From contig NZ_AYTM02000002.1 of the NCBI RefSeq assembly GCF_000507185.2, positions 4,871,501-4,935,500 on the forward strand: a stretch of 64,000 bases of DNA, given 5' to 3'. Source of the DNA: Pseudomonas syringae KCTC 12500 (GTDB lineage: Bacteria > Pseudomonadota > Gammaproteobacteria > Pseudomonadales > Pseudomonadaceae). The notes beneath the pieces were generated by a model. The model searched no databases, had not been told where the DNA came from, and saw nothing but the letters and a program-made list of their open reading frames with translations. How positions within the stretch are numbered: position 1 is the stretch's first letter; every line of letters begins with the position of its first letter. The translations under genes were made by a program, and so were the position numbers. This document shows, piece after piece, positions 7,306 through 14,899 of this stretch.

Positions 7306-9215
7306 ACTGCTACATCCAGCAAATTATTATATTTGGACACGACGGGACCGAGCGCCGAGTGAGGCTCACCAAGGGCCTCAATATTGTTACTGGTGCTTCA
7401 AAACGCGGTAAGAGTGCGTTGATCGAAATCGTGGATTACTGTTTGTGCTCTAGTTTGAATACAATCCCCAAAGGACGCATAGAGTCATTCGCCAATCTTT
7501 ATTGTCTGGTACTTAAAATCAAGGAAGGGCATCTCGTGATCGCCCGTCCGGCATGGAAGTTAGAGGGGTCTTCAAAGGTCTACGTAAAATTAGAAACCAA
7601 TTCATCTGTAATTAAAGGCATTACAGCTGACTATTTTATAGATCTACCATTGTTACGAATAAAAGGTGCCGGGCAGGATGATATAGAACGCTATCTGGGG
7701 CTGAGAGTGAATAACCCTAGCCCATTGGATGCTGAGCGCAAGTCCGGCAAAGCCAGTATTAGAAACATGACTCCGTTTTTATACCAGTATCAAAATCTGA
7801 TTGCCAGCAAGCATGCTTTGTTTTCAAAAATGGAAGATGTATATAAGCGTAAGGATGTGTTGGATCAGATACCTATATTTTTGGGCTTAGTAAATGATGA
7901 GTATTATAGCGTAAAACGCCAGATTGATGACGTTACTGGTAAGATAAGGAAGCTTGAGCGGGAGGGTGAACGAAACGCTGACGAAAGTAAAAGGCACGGC
8001 AGTAGGTTGCGAGAGCTTCTAGAAAATTATTACGCTCTTGTCAGAATTACACCACCACCGCTTGAAACCGTCGCTCAGATTTACGAGTCATGCAAGTCCC
8101 TTCCCAAACTGGCTGATGATTATTATCTGAAAACTGATGCGACAAGGAGGTACGAGCACGTTGCTAAACGTTTGGCAGAGACACAACTTCAGTTAGATTC
8201 TTTGAATAAGAAAATCAAGCAGCTCAGGACTGTTCGCGAATATGCTACAAAAACCCTGAGGCACCATCAGAGTGATATCGAGAGGGGTGTTCAGGTAGGG
8301 CATAATCCAGTTACCTGCCCGGTTTGTAGTCAAGACGTTCCAGAAATGACTAAAGAGGCGGAGAAGTTTGTTACAGCTATGGAAAGCCTGAACGCAGAAA
8401 TTGCTTCCATGGCCAATTTTGCAAGATATGACTCGGAACAGCTTGAGTCGCTTGAAAGCACGCGTCGAGAAGTTCTGCCTGTGATTCGACGGCTTGAAGA
8501 AGAGTTGAAAACTCTAGACGTCTTTGAAAAAAACTTTCAGGAATACAAAAGCCTTTCTGAGGCATTAGGTTACTACAAAATTCAGATAGATTTTGCGAAA
8601 AGAGTGATGGATGATTTAGGTGCCCAAGACACCTCCTTACTTAAACTACTCAAAGCAGATCTCCGACGATTGCAAGAAGAGCTTTCGAGATTTGATTTCG
8701 CTGCCGCTAAAGTAAGAGCTGAAACAAAACTTGCAAGATGGATGAGTGCTTTGTGCGATCGGTTGGATTTCGAAGATGATTTCAGGCCGCCCCGACTGAG
8801 CATGAAGCTTGATGAACTGAGTCTGTCTCACAAAGATACTACGTTTGGGGATGTACTATTGTCAGATATGGGCAGTGGAGCTAACTGGTTGGCTTTCCAT
8901 ATGGCAGCTTCTTTAGGTATGTTGAGGTTGTTTTGTAACTTTCCCAATTCCAGCGTGCCAAGTTTTCTCTTCTTGGACCAGCCAAGCCAGGTCTACTTTC
9001 CAGACGCCAGTACCGTTAATGCCTCGGACGCGGATACAGGCAAGGTGCAGGAACTATATATAAATATCCTCCGAGAAATCCACAGAATAAAAGCTGAAGC
9101 TGGGTTTTATCCACAGGTGATAATCCTAGACCACGCTCAAAACCTCAATCTGGGGCAGTACGATTTTAAAAAATTTGTCCGTGCAGATTGGCATACGGAT
9201 TCGGCTCTGATCTAG
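7302..9215 (+). CDS. DUF3732 Rad50/SMC-like ATPase of ABC-3C system
   Basis: A 637-aa ABC ATPase. Walker A is GASKRGKSA (31-39). Long coiled coils (about 195-330 and 370-480) flank a single CPVC at 339-342, like the zinc hook of Rad50. The ABC signature is MGSGANW (about 524). Walker B is FLFLDQPSQVYFP, with Asp559; the usual Glu after Asp is Gln here, which I recall as normal for DUF3732. The protein probably senses or binds DNA and controls the nuclease partner encoded two genes upstream. It is the last gene of the operon. The following 177 bases to the IS66 element show no gene. Confidence 0.82.
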   Translation: MNCYIQQIIIFGHDGTERRVRLTKGLNIVTGASKRGKSALIEIVDYCLCSSLNTIPKGRIESFANLYCLVLKIKEGHLVIARPAWKLEGSSKVYVKLETNSSVIKGITADYFIDLPLLRIKGAGQDDIERYLGLRVNNPSPLDAERKSGKASIRNMTPFLYQYQNLIASKHALFSKMEDVYKRKDVLDQIPIFLGLVNDEYYSVKRQIDDVTGKIRKLEREGERNADESKRHGSRLRELLENYYALVRITPPPLETVAQIYESCKSLPKLADDYYLKTDATRRYEHVAKRLAETQLQLDSLNKKIKQLRTVREYATKTLRHHQSDIERGVQVGHNPVTCPVCSQDVPEMTKEAEKFVTAMESLNAEIASMANFARYDSEQLESLESTRREVLPVIRRLEEELKTLDVFEKNFQEYKSLSEALGYYKIQIDFAKRVMDDLGAQDTSLLKLLKADLRRLQEELSRFDFAAAKVRAETKLARWMSALCDRLDFEDDFRPPRLSMKLDELSLSHKDTTFGDVLLSDMGSGANWLAFHMAASLGMLRLFCNFPNSSVPSFLFLDQPSQVYFPDASTVNASDADTGKVQELYINILREIHRIKAEAGFYPQVIILDHAQNLNLGQYDFKKFVRADWHTDSALI

Positions 9216-9384
9216 GCCGTTTCCTCCAGAGCCGCCCCTCGAAGCTGCGCCAACACTATGGTGTCCGTTTGGGTTGAGGGGCCAGGAACAGCCTTCCGTG
9301 CTCCTAAAATGCAGCGAAAATGCTGCATGCTTCCGCTGCCTTTCGGCACACACCAAAGTGGGCCAATTCCCGACCGTCGAGGGA

Positions 9385-9392
9385 GGGGTACC
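9385..9392. repeat. IS66 target-site duplication, left copy
   Basis: GGGGTACC directly abuts the left terminal repeat and is identical to 12826-12833. Eight bases is the duplication length known for IS66-family insertion. Confidence 0.93.
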
Positions 9393-9426
9393 GTAAGCGT
9401 ATGGTTAACACACCTTCGAGTAACCG
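9393..9426 (+). repeat. IS66 left terminal inverted repeat
   Basis: Begins GTAAGCGTATGGTTAACACA; the AACACACCTTC block is shared exactly with the right end. Confidence 0.85.
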
Positions 9427-9479
9427 TTTGGCGACGTCACCCATTCAATTTCCTAGGTAGCAGGCGTCGAAACCCTCAG

Positions 9480-10322
9480 TCATGATGCCTTGACTCTTAC
9501 AATCGGTATCCACACATCCACGTAACCCTTGCCTTGGGCCGGTTCAAAATCAGAACTGTATTGTTCGAACTCGGGGGCGTCGGCAAGCACGTAACCAGAG
9601 TCAGGCAACCAGTGATTGAAGATGGTGAAAAATGTCTGATGGATTTTTGAAATATGATGTAGGTGTCGGAACACCGCATAGTTTTGCTGTGGCACTTTAA
9701 AGTACCGAAAAGCTGGGGGCAGACTTTCGATGCAGGAGACCTCGGTGCCGGCAATATACTCAAAACTTCCGTCATCTCCAGGATTACAGCACAGACCATA
9801 GTTCCAGTGGTTCACCTGACATGGCACTTGCCCTATGTAAGGCTCGAACGCTTGCCACAAACCGACAATGCCTTCATTCCTGTCGATGGTAAAACGATCT
9901 CCCAGACCCGCAATGAAAAACTCGGATCTAGTTTCAAAGCGTGGTGTTGAGAGTGTTATCAGATTCATTTTTTTCATACGTAGAGGCTCCACCAGGGATA
10001 GGTGTTCATCTTTGCGTTCACGAACCTGCTTCGGAGTGAACCCAAACTGATCGCGGAAAGCGCGTGTAAAAGCTTCATGGGAGCTGTAACCAGCATCCAG
10101 CGCTACTTTCAGGATGTCAGGTGTTCCCCGCTGCAAGGTTAGCGCCGCCTGGCTCAAACGCCGAGCCCGGATGTAGCGCATTACTGGCCAGCCCGTCGAC
10201 AGCGCAAACAAACGGGCAAGGGCAAAAGGAGACAGGTTGCAATGACGCGCAACACGTCCCAGATCGAGGTCGGATCCCAGCTCCAGCTCGATGTACCACA
10301 GGGCTCTCTCGATATTCAGCAT
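9480..10322 (-). CDS. AraC-type regulator with GyrI-like effector domain (IS passenger)
   Basis: 280 aa, with ATG 10322 behind an AAGGAG ribosome site. Residues 1-105 form the two helix-turn-helix units of AraC/XylS proteins (LGRVARHCNLSPFALARLF; ALDAGYSSHEAFTRAFRDQFGFTP). Residues about 115-280 resemble the GyrI/SbmC small-molecule binding fold (FEYIAGTEV, YVDVWIPIV at the end). Such proteins sense drugs or small hydrophobic ligands. The gene lies wholly inside the IS66 element, 126 bases downstream of tnpC on the same strand, so it moves with the element. No target gene lies next to it, so any regulon is elsewhere. Confidence 0.88.
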   Translation of the reverse strand: MLNIERALWYIELELGSDLDLGRVARHCNLSPFALARLFALSTGWPVMRYIRARRLSQAALTLQRGTPDILKVALDAGYSSHEAFTRAFRDQFGFTPKQVRERKDEHLSLVEPLRMKKMNLITLSTPRFETRSEFFIAGLGDRFTIDRNEGIVGLWQAFEPYIGQVPCQVNHWNYGLCCNPGDDGSFEYIAGTEVSCIESLPPAFRYFKVPQQNYAVFRHLHHISKIHQTFFTIFNHWLPDSGYVLADAPEFEQYSSDFEPAQGKGYVDVWIPIVRVKAS

Positions 10323-10447
10323 TACGATGCTCCTTGAAGTCAGAGCAACGTTATCAAACGAATGGACGAAGTATTTGATCGTTCTTGCGGTTTCTGCATA
10401 GCGTCAAGCGAATACACCGTTTGCATCCGACACCACTTCTTGTGTGA

Positions 10448-11974
10448 TTAAATCGGCTGCCACTTATGCGGCAGCAACTGATCGATTTCACTCGCACGCT
10501 GCGTCGGCAGGCGTGTAAGAACATCCTTCAAGTACGCATATGGATCATGCCCGTTGAGCCGCGCCGACTGGATCAAACTCATGATCGCCGCCGCACGTTT
10601 ACCGCCACGTAACGAGCCAGCGAACAGCCAGTTCGAGCGCCCAAGAGCCCACGGCCGGATTTGATTCTCGCACCAGTTATTATCGATGGGCACAGCACCG
10701 TCATCGAGATAGCGCGTCAGCGCTATCCAGCGTTTGAGGCTGTAATCCAGCGCCTTGGCGATGGCCGAACCCTCAGGCACAAGCTGTCTTTGGGCGATCA
10801 TCCAGGTATGAAGTGCGTCGGCGATTGGCGCTGCTTTTTCCTGCCGTATTCGCTGCCGATCACCCGGCTCCAGCTCTCGGACTTCTCGTTCAACTTCGTA
10901 TAAGGCCGCGATGTAGTGCAGCGCTTTTTCGGCGACCTGGCTCTTGTTGGTCGCGTGCAAGTCGAAGAACTTCCGGCGGGCATGGGCCATACAGCCGATC
11001 TCCGTAATGCCCAGTTCAAAGCCTGCCTTGTAGCCGGCAAAATCATCGCAGACCAGCTTGCCGTTCCAACTGCCCAAGAAGGCTCGGGCATGTTCGCCAG
11101 CGCGGCTCGGGCTGAAGTCGTAAACGACCGCCGCCAGGTCGGAGAACTGACTGGTGGCATAGGCCCAGACGTAAGCGCGATGAGTTTTTTTCGCGCCAGG
11201 CGTCAGCATTTGTACCGGCGTCTCGTCGGCGTGAACGACGCCGTGCGTCAGCACGGCTTCGCGCAGCGCATCAACCAGCGGCTGTAATTGCACGCCGCAG
11301 TTGCCCACCCACTGCGCCAAGGTCGAACGGGCGATGGGCAGCCCGGCGCGGCCGAAAATTTTCTCTTGGCGATACAGCGGCAGATGGTCGGCGAACTTGG
11401 CCACCATGATGTGGGCCAGCAGGCCTGCGGTCGGCACGCCTTTGTCTATGACGTGCGCCGGTACCGGCGCCTGGATTAGCGTTTCGCACTGCTCGCAGGC
11501 CCACTTTCCACGGATGTGACGCTCGACGGTGAATACGCCGGGCGTGTAGTCGAGCTTTTCGCTGGCGTCTTCTCCGATGCGCTTGAGGGCGCAGCCGCAC
11601 TGGCAGTGGCTGTTGTCCGGTTCGTGATGGATCAGTGTGCGAGGAAACTGCGGTGGCAGCGGTGCGCGCTTGGGTTGCTGGCGCACTTTGGCTTCGACAG
11701 GTGCCGGTTGCAGCGCCTCAAGTTCGGCTTCGATAGCAGCGATATCCGTATCGATCAAATCGTCGAGCAGGCTGGCTTGATCCGGGCTCAACTGCTCGCT
11801 GCACTTGGCAAACTTGAAGCGCTTGAGCAGCGCGATCTCGTGGGCCAGTTTCTCGTTAACCGACTTGTGATGAGTGATTTGCTTGTCCATCGTCTCGACG
11901 CGCTGGATCAACTGCGCCGCCAAGGCACGCAGTTCTTCAGGGTTTAATTGATCGAGATTCGGATGTGTAGTCAT
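10448..11974 (-). CDS. tnpC: IS66 transposase TnpC
   Basis: 508 aa, the full length for IS66 TnpC. The N-terminal part has a coiled-coil/leucine-rich segment (QLIQRVETMDKQITHHK) and a Cys-rich zinc-binding region (CQCGCALKRIGED, CEQC). The DDE catalytic core includes VHADETPVQML (first Asp), VCDDFAGYKAG (second Asp) and the late NNWCENQIRPWALGR with Glu, followed by GSLRGGKRAAAIMSLI. It is separated from tnpB by 83 bases. Intact and probably active. Confidence 0.95.
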   Translation of the reverse strand: MTTHPNLDQLNPEELRALAAQLIQRVETMDKQITHHKSVNEKLAHEIALLKRFKFAKCSEQLSPDQASLLDDLIDTDIAAIEAELEALQPAPVEAKVRQQPKRAPLPPQFPRTLIHHEPDNSHCQCGCALKRIGEDASEKLDYTPGVFTVERHIRGKWACEQCETLIQAPVPAHVIDKGVPTAGLLAHIMVAKFADHLPLYRQEKIFGRAGLPIARSTLAQWVGNCGVQLQPLVDALREAVLTHGVVHADETPVQMLTPGAKKTHRAYVWAYATSQFSDLAAVVYDFSPSRAGEHARAFLGSWNGKLVCDDFAGYKAGFELGITEIGCMAHARRKFFDLHATNKSQVAEKALHYIAALYEVEREVRELEPGDRQRIRQEKAAPIADALHTWMIAQRQLVPEGSAIAKALDYSLKRWIALTRYLDDGAVPIDNNWCENQIRPWALGRSNWLFAGSLRGGKRAAAIMSLIQSARLNGHDPYAYLKDVLTRLPTQRASEIDQLLPHKWQPI

Positions 11975-12057
11975 GCCGCCGATTTTGCCAGAGAGGGCTA
12001 GTGGCGGCGATAGACTGATGGGCTAATTGCGCTGGCAAGCGCGCCATTGCAGAAGAG

Positions 12058-12393
12058 TTAGAGCAACGTGATGGCTCCGCCGGAACCAACGCGTTGCCAA
12101 GGTAAACCGAGCACTAAGGCTTGAAGTTGCTCTGCATCTAACTCGACTTCAGAGCCGTGCCGCACGCCCGGCCAAAAGAACCGCCCTTGATTCAAGCGCC
12201 GAGCGGCCAGCCAAATCCCTACACCGTCATGCACCAAAACCTTCATGCGATTGGCGCGGCGGTTGGCGAACAAATAAGCACAGTGCGGCTTCGCCGCACC
12301 GAACACGGCCACGACCCGCGCCAGCGCGGTTTCAGTGCCGGCGCGCATGTCCATGGGGTCGGTGGCGAGCCAGATGGCGTCGATGCGAATCAT
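12058..12393 (-). CDS. tnpB: IS66 accessory protein TnpB
   Basis: 111 aa, ATG 12393 overlapping the tnpA stop as ATGA. It has the family motif MIRIDAIWLATDPMDMRAG and the conserved YLFANRRANRMKVLVHDGVGIWLAARRLN. TnpB is needed with TnpA for efficient IS66 transposition; its biochemical role is not settled. A longer upstream frame exists but lacks a ribosome site. Confidence 0.93.
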   Translation of the reverse strand: MIRIDAIWLATDPMDMRAGTETALARVVAVFGAAKPHCAYLFANRRANRMKVLVHDGVGIWLAARRLNQGRFFWPGVRHGSEVELDAEQLQALVLGLPWQRVGSGGAITLL

Positions 12394-12722
12394 CGCAGTA
12401 GGTCTCGTAAAAAAGCAGAGCATGCCGCTGCATTTTCTGCTGGCCAGCTCACCACGACTACGCCTTTTGAATGAGGCACTTCGATTCGAATCGCCGCAGG
12501 AATAACCTGATGCGTCGCTATCGACGGCCCTGCCTTGACCGGAATAAAGGCAGTTTGCAGTGCCAGGTTTTTCTGCCCATGCACCCGAATCCATTTATGG
12601 ACGAGGTTGGCATTGAGGTTGTGGGTCAAGGCGACATTGGCAATTGAGGTGTCAGCCTGCGCACACTCGGCGATGACTTGGGCCTTAAATGACTTGGAAT
12701 AGGAACGGCGTTCTTGTGGCAT
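12390..12722 (-). CDS. tnpA: IS66 accessory protein TnpA
   Basis: 110 aa from ATG 12722 (MPQERRSYSKSFKAQVIAEC), a helix-turn-helix protein of the transposase-8 type: TSIANVALTHNLNANLVHKW is the DNA-binding helix pair. Upstream in-frame codons to 12758 run into the palindrome and are probably not translated. It is coupled to tnpB by the ATGA overlap. Confidence 0.92.
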   Translation of the reverse strand: MPQERRSYSKSFKAQVIAECAQADTSIANVALTHNLNANLVHKWIRVHGQKNLALQTAFIPVKAGPSIATHQVIPAAIRIEVPHSKGVVVVSWPAENAAACSAFLRDLLR

Positions 12723-12747
12723 AGGCGTCCGCTTAAAAAGGCTAAAA

Positions 12748-12779
12748 ATGGTGTCCACTTAAATTTAGGTGGACACCAT
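12748..12779. repeat. Subterminal palindrome upstream of tnpA
   Basis: An 11-bp perfect inverted repeat, ATGGTGTCCAC / GTGGACACCAT, around a 10-base AT-rich centre. The same arms are kept in the relic at about 4642-4673. It probably overlaps the tnpA promoter and could bind TnpA or fold in RNA. Confidence 0.75.
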
Positions 12780-12791
12780 CGCCTCAAGCGA

Positions 12792-12825
12792 CGGTGTCAG
12801 GAAGGTGTGTTGCCCGGACGGTTAC
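12792..12825 (-). repeat. IS66 right terminal inverted repeat
   Basis: Read inward on the minus strand: GTAACCGTCCGGGCAACACA, then CCTTC. It matches the left end. Confidence 0.85.
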
Positions 12826-12833
12826 GGGGTACC
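12826..12833. repeat. IS66 target-site duplication, right copy
   Basis: GGGGTACC, identical to 9385-9392, immediately outside the right terminal repeat. Confidence 0.93.
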
Positions 12834-12986
12834 CCACATTATGGCCGGACATGGCTGCGAAAGCTTATACTTGCTTTTCCCGATGACAGTATCAGTTCAG
12901 GCCGCAGCCTTGAGAGCCGCAATGGCTTTAGCTTGGGCGAACGGAAAAACATCGCCGTTACTACGAACCATGGTTACGGATTACGC

Positions 12987-14375
12987 CTAGCCTAAGTCAG
13001 CCTGTAAAGCTGTAAGTATGCGTTCTACAAATGGTCTTATTTGTCTGGCGTCCATATCTTTGATGACAGCTAGCATTGCGGGAATTTGTCCCGGTATTAG
13101 TCGTAATGCAGTTTCTCGCCGAGCAAGTTTGTCCGGTAACAGTAGCTTAGTAAGGTCTTCATAATATTGTTCCAAGTAGTGCTTAAGCCCCTTAAAGCTT
13201 CGGTGTCCGGTTCGTTGCATTAGCTTAAGACTAGCGATAAGGTCAATGCGCTGAGGACTGTGTACGGAGGTGTCTATGCTATTTTCGAGCAGGAATACAA
13301 GCTCGTCCATATGCTCGTGGATAAATAAATGTCGGAGCATGTGGGGGTGAGCTTTTTCGATAATTCCAGCATGCTTGCGCAATTTTCCAAAGATATTGGT
13401 TATAGTGTTCGTCGATAATGGGGCGCCTGTTCTTTCTGATACGAACAGATAGCCATGGTCATTGCGGGGGCCAATGGTTTTTCCTATCTTAGAGCGTCGA
13501 GAGCTTTGGATGTATTCGTTGGCCATTTCAAGAGTCATCTTCGGTAAAACAACCTCGCGGTATTCAAGTTGTCCATGCTTCAATGTTTTAAGCATGAGGC
13601 AATTGGGAGTATTAGAATTTCCAAGTGCATTCTTGATGTCGTTAGTTTTGATTGGACTGGTCTCGCCACGACGGCTGCCTGTTGCGTGCATCAGTTCAAT
13701 TATCAATGCGTTTCTCTGAGCAAGAAATGGCGATGATGCATCCATAGTTGCTTTTTTTAGTGCGGTTAGCGCGCCAATACCCATAGCACTTCCACGGCCA
13801 GGATCCATGTAATTGGGCATATTTTCCACATCCCATCGTGTTGTTCGGCACGCAGAGTAGGCATTATTGTTGAGATAGTCATTACTCTCCTTGTTAAAGT
13901 TTTTAATTCTATGTGCTCGAATGATTCCGGTTTTGCTGACAAAGTTAGGCTTGTCTATGATTTTACCGACATATTCGAGAAAATCCAAAGATTGGCATAT
14001 GATCCTGATTTGTTGATTGGGAGATCGCTTGGTTCCTGTTTTTAGGAACCCATCCAGTGAACGCATGAAAAGTTGAAATCTGTTGTTTGTGAACTGTGGG
14101 AACGTCAGCTGATTGTAATAGGCATACTTTATAATGTGAGAGAGAAGAGACATATATGTTCGTAAAGTACCTCCCCGATTTGTCAGCGAATGACCTTCGC
14201 TATATAGCTCTAAAACGAACATGTTAGCGAAATAACAAATGCGGCCATCAGGATAGCGCATTATCGGTAGGGACTCTGCTGATTTCATATCCACACCGCC
14301 ATCCGGCCGGACGACCAGTGGTAGATCAAAATTGGTCGAAACTGATGTGATAAGTCTGACAGGTGCCCTGCTCAT
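12987..14375 (-). CDS. GInt operon tyrosine recombinase, 462 aa (last gene)
   Basis: Last gene of the four-gene recombinase operon; its ATG overlaps the preceding stop (ATGA at 14372-14375). The C-terminal half has the tyrosine recombinase boxes: ELMHATGSRRGETSPI with the first Arg, HPHMLRHLFIHEHM (HxxR), RTGHRSFKGLKHYL with the third His and nucleophilic Tyr. An N-terminal SAM-like binding domain precedes it (TYMSLLSHIIKYAY). In GInt islands three integrases plus one small protein are all required for excision and integration. By size this is one of the three integrases. I leave the gin letter open because I cannot verify the published order of the third and fourth genes. Confidence 0.85.
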   Translation of the reverse strand: MSRAPVRLITSVSTNFDLPLVVRPDGGVDMKSAESLPIMRYPDGRICYFANMFVLELYSEGHSLTNRGGTLRTYMSLLSHIIKYAYYNQLTFPQFTNNRFQLFMRSLDGFLKTGTKRSPNQQIRIICQSLDFLEYVGKIIDKPNFVSKTGIIRAHRIKNFNKESNDYLNNNAYSACRTTRWDVENMPNYMDPGRGSAMGIGALTALKKATMDASSPFLAQRNALIIELMHATGSRRGETSPIKTNDIKNALGNSNTPNCLMLKTLKHGQLEYREVVLPKMTLEMANEYIQSSRRSKIGKTIGPRNDHGYLFVSERTGAPLSTNTITNIFGKLRKHAGIIEKAHPHMLRHLFIHEHMDELVFLLENSIDTSVHSPQRIDLIASLKLMQRTGHRSFKGLKHYLEQYYEDLTKLLLPDKLARRETALRLIPGQIPAMLAVIKDMDARQIRPFVERILTALQADLG

Positions 14376-14899
14376 GTTAGGTCCCAGAATTCGACTAGGT
14401 CGAGTGCGGCTATTAATGAATAGATTTCCGCGCGATCTTTTACGTAGGTTGGACGCACAAGATCAGGAGAGAGGTCAGCGAGCCGGTTGTACATGTGCAT
14501 AATTCTACTGTGTATGTAGGTCATGCGAAGTACGTGCTCTTCAAGATGTTGGATATTTTTATTTTGAAGCTTGATGCTTTTTTGAAGTGATCTAACAGTG
14601 TCAGAACGCTCACGCGGCGCAGATGTTTCATCAAAAACTTTCAGTGCTTGCAAGCGGAGATTGTCGACGACTCTAAATCCGCCAGGAATGACAGCGTTCG
14701 CACAGGACTTGAAGGTGTTTATTGAGCATCCATCCAATCCCAGCCCTGAGTCAAAAAACCCAGAAAAAGTAGACTGCCTACGCAAAGCCTTTCCCAGTAG
14801 CGTATGAGTTCGAAACTCTTGTGGCCTTTTCAAAACCTCAACAAGCAAGTGAAATTTCTTTTCGACGTGCTCAGCACTTTTATTTGATTTACCGGTCAT
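14372..14899 (-). CDS. Small helical protein of GInt operon, 175 aa
   Basis: Third gene of the operon, overlapping both neighbours by ATGA. It is basic and helical, with a probable coiled coil around 95-130 (SVRSLQKSIKLQNKNIQHLEEHV, shortened here), and no recombinase box. It fits the small helix-loop-helix protein reported as the fourth essential GInt component. It may be a DNA-binding directionality or bridging factor; this is inference. Confidence 0.7.
   Translation of the reverse strand: MTGKSNKSAEHVEKKFHLLVEVLKRPQEFRTHTLLGKALRRQSTFSGFFDSGLGLDGCSINTFKSCANAVIPGGFRVVDNLRLQALKVFDETSAPRERSDTVRSLQKSIKLQNKNIQHLEEHVLRMTYIHSRIMHMYNRLADLSPDLVRPTYVKDRAEIYSLIAALDLVEFWDLT

Larger units (their letters stand above)
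9393..12825 (-). mobile_element. Complete IS66-family element with AraC/GyrI passenger
   Basis: 3433 bp bounded by imperfect terminal inverted repeats (GTAAGCGTATGG... on the left; GTAACCGTCCGG... read inward on the right; about 20 of the first 25 bases match) and flanked by a perfect 8-bp duplication GGGGTACC. It holds tnpA, tnpB and tnpC in one minus-strand operon, and an extra gene at 9480-10322 on the same strand between tnpC and the left end. All three transposition genes look intact and the duplication is perfect, so the insertion is probably recent and may be mobile. Standard IS66 elements of about 2.5-2.7 kb lack the regulator gene. Confidence 0.92.

Noticed and set aside
9216..9384. 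Small gene between ABC-3C ATPase and IS66
   Set aside because: The frames at 9126-9356 and 9258-9485 cross element or gene borders and have no motif.
9480..10322. AraC gene as independent island cargo
   Set aside because: Terminal repeats and target duplication place it inside the IS66 unit.
12748..12779. ATGGTGTCCAC palindrome taken as the end of the IS66 element
   Set aside because: The true end is 12825: the GTAACCG repeat there pairs with 9393, and the 8-bp duplication lies outside it.
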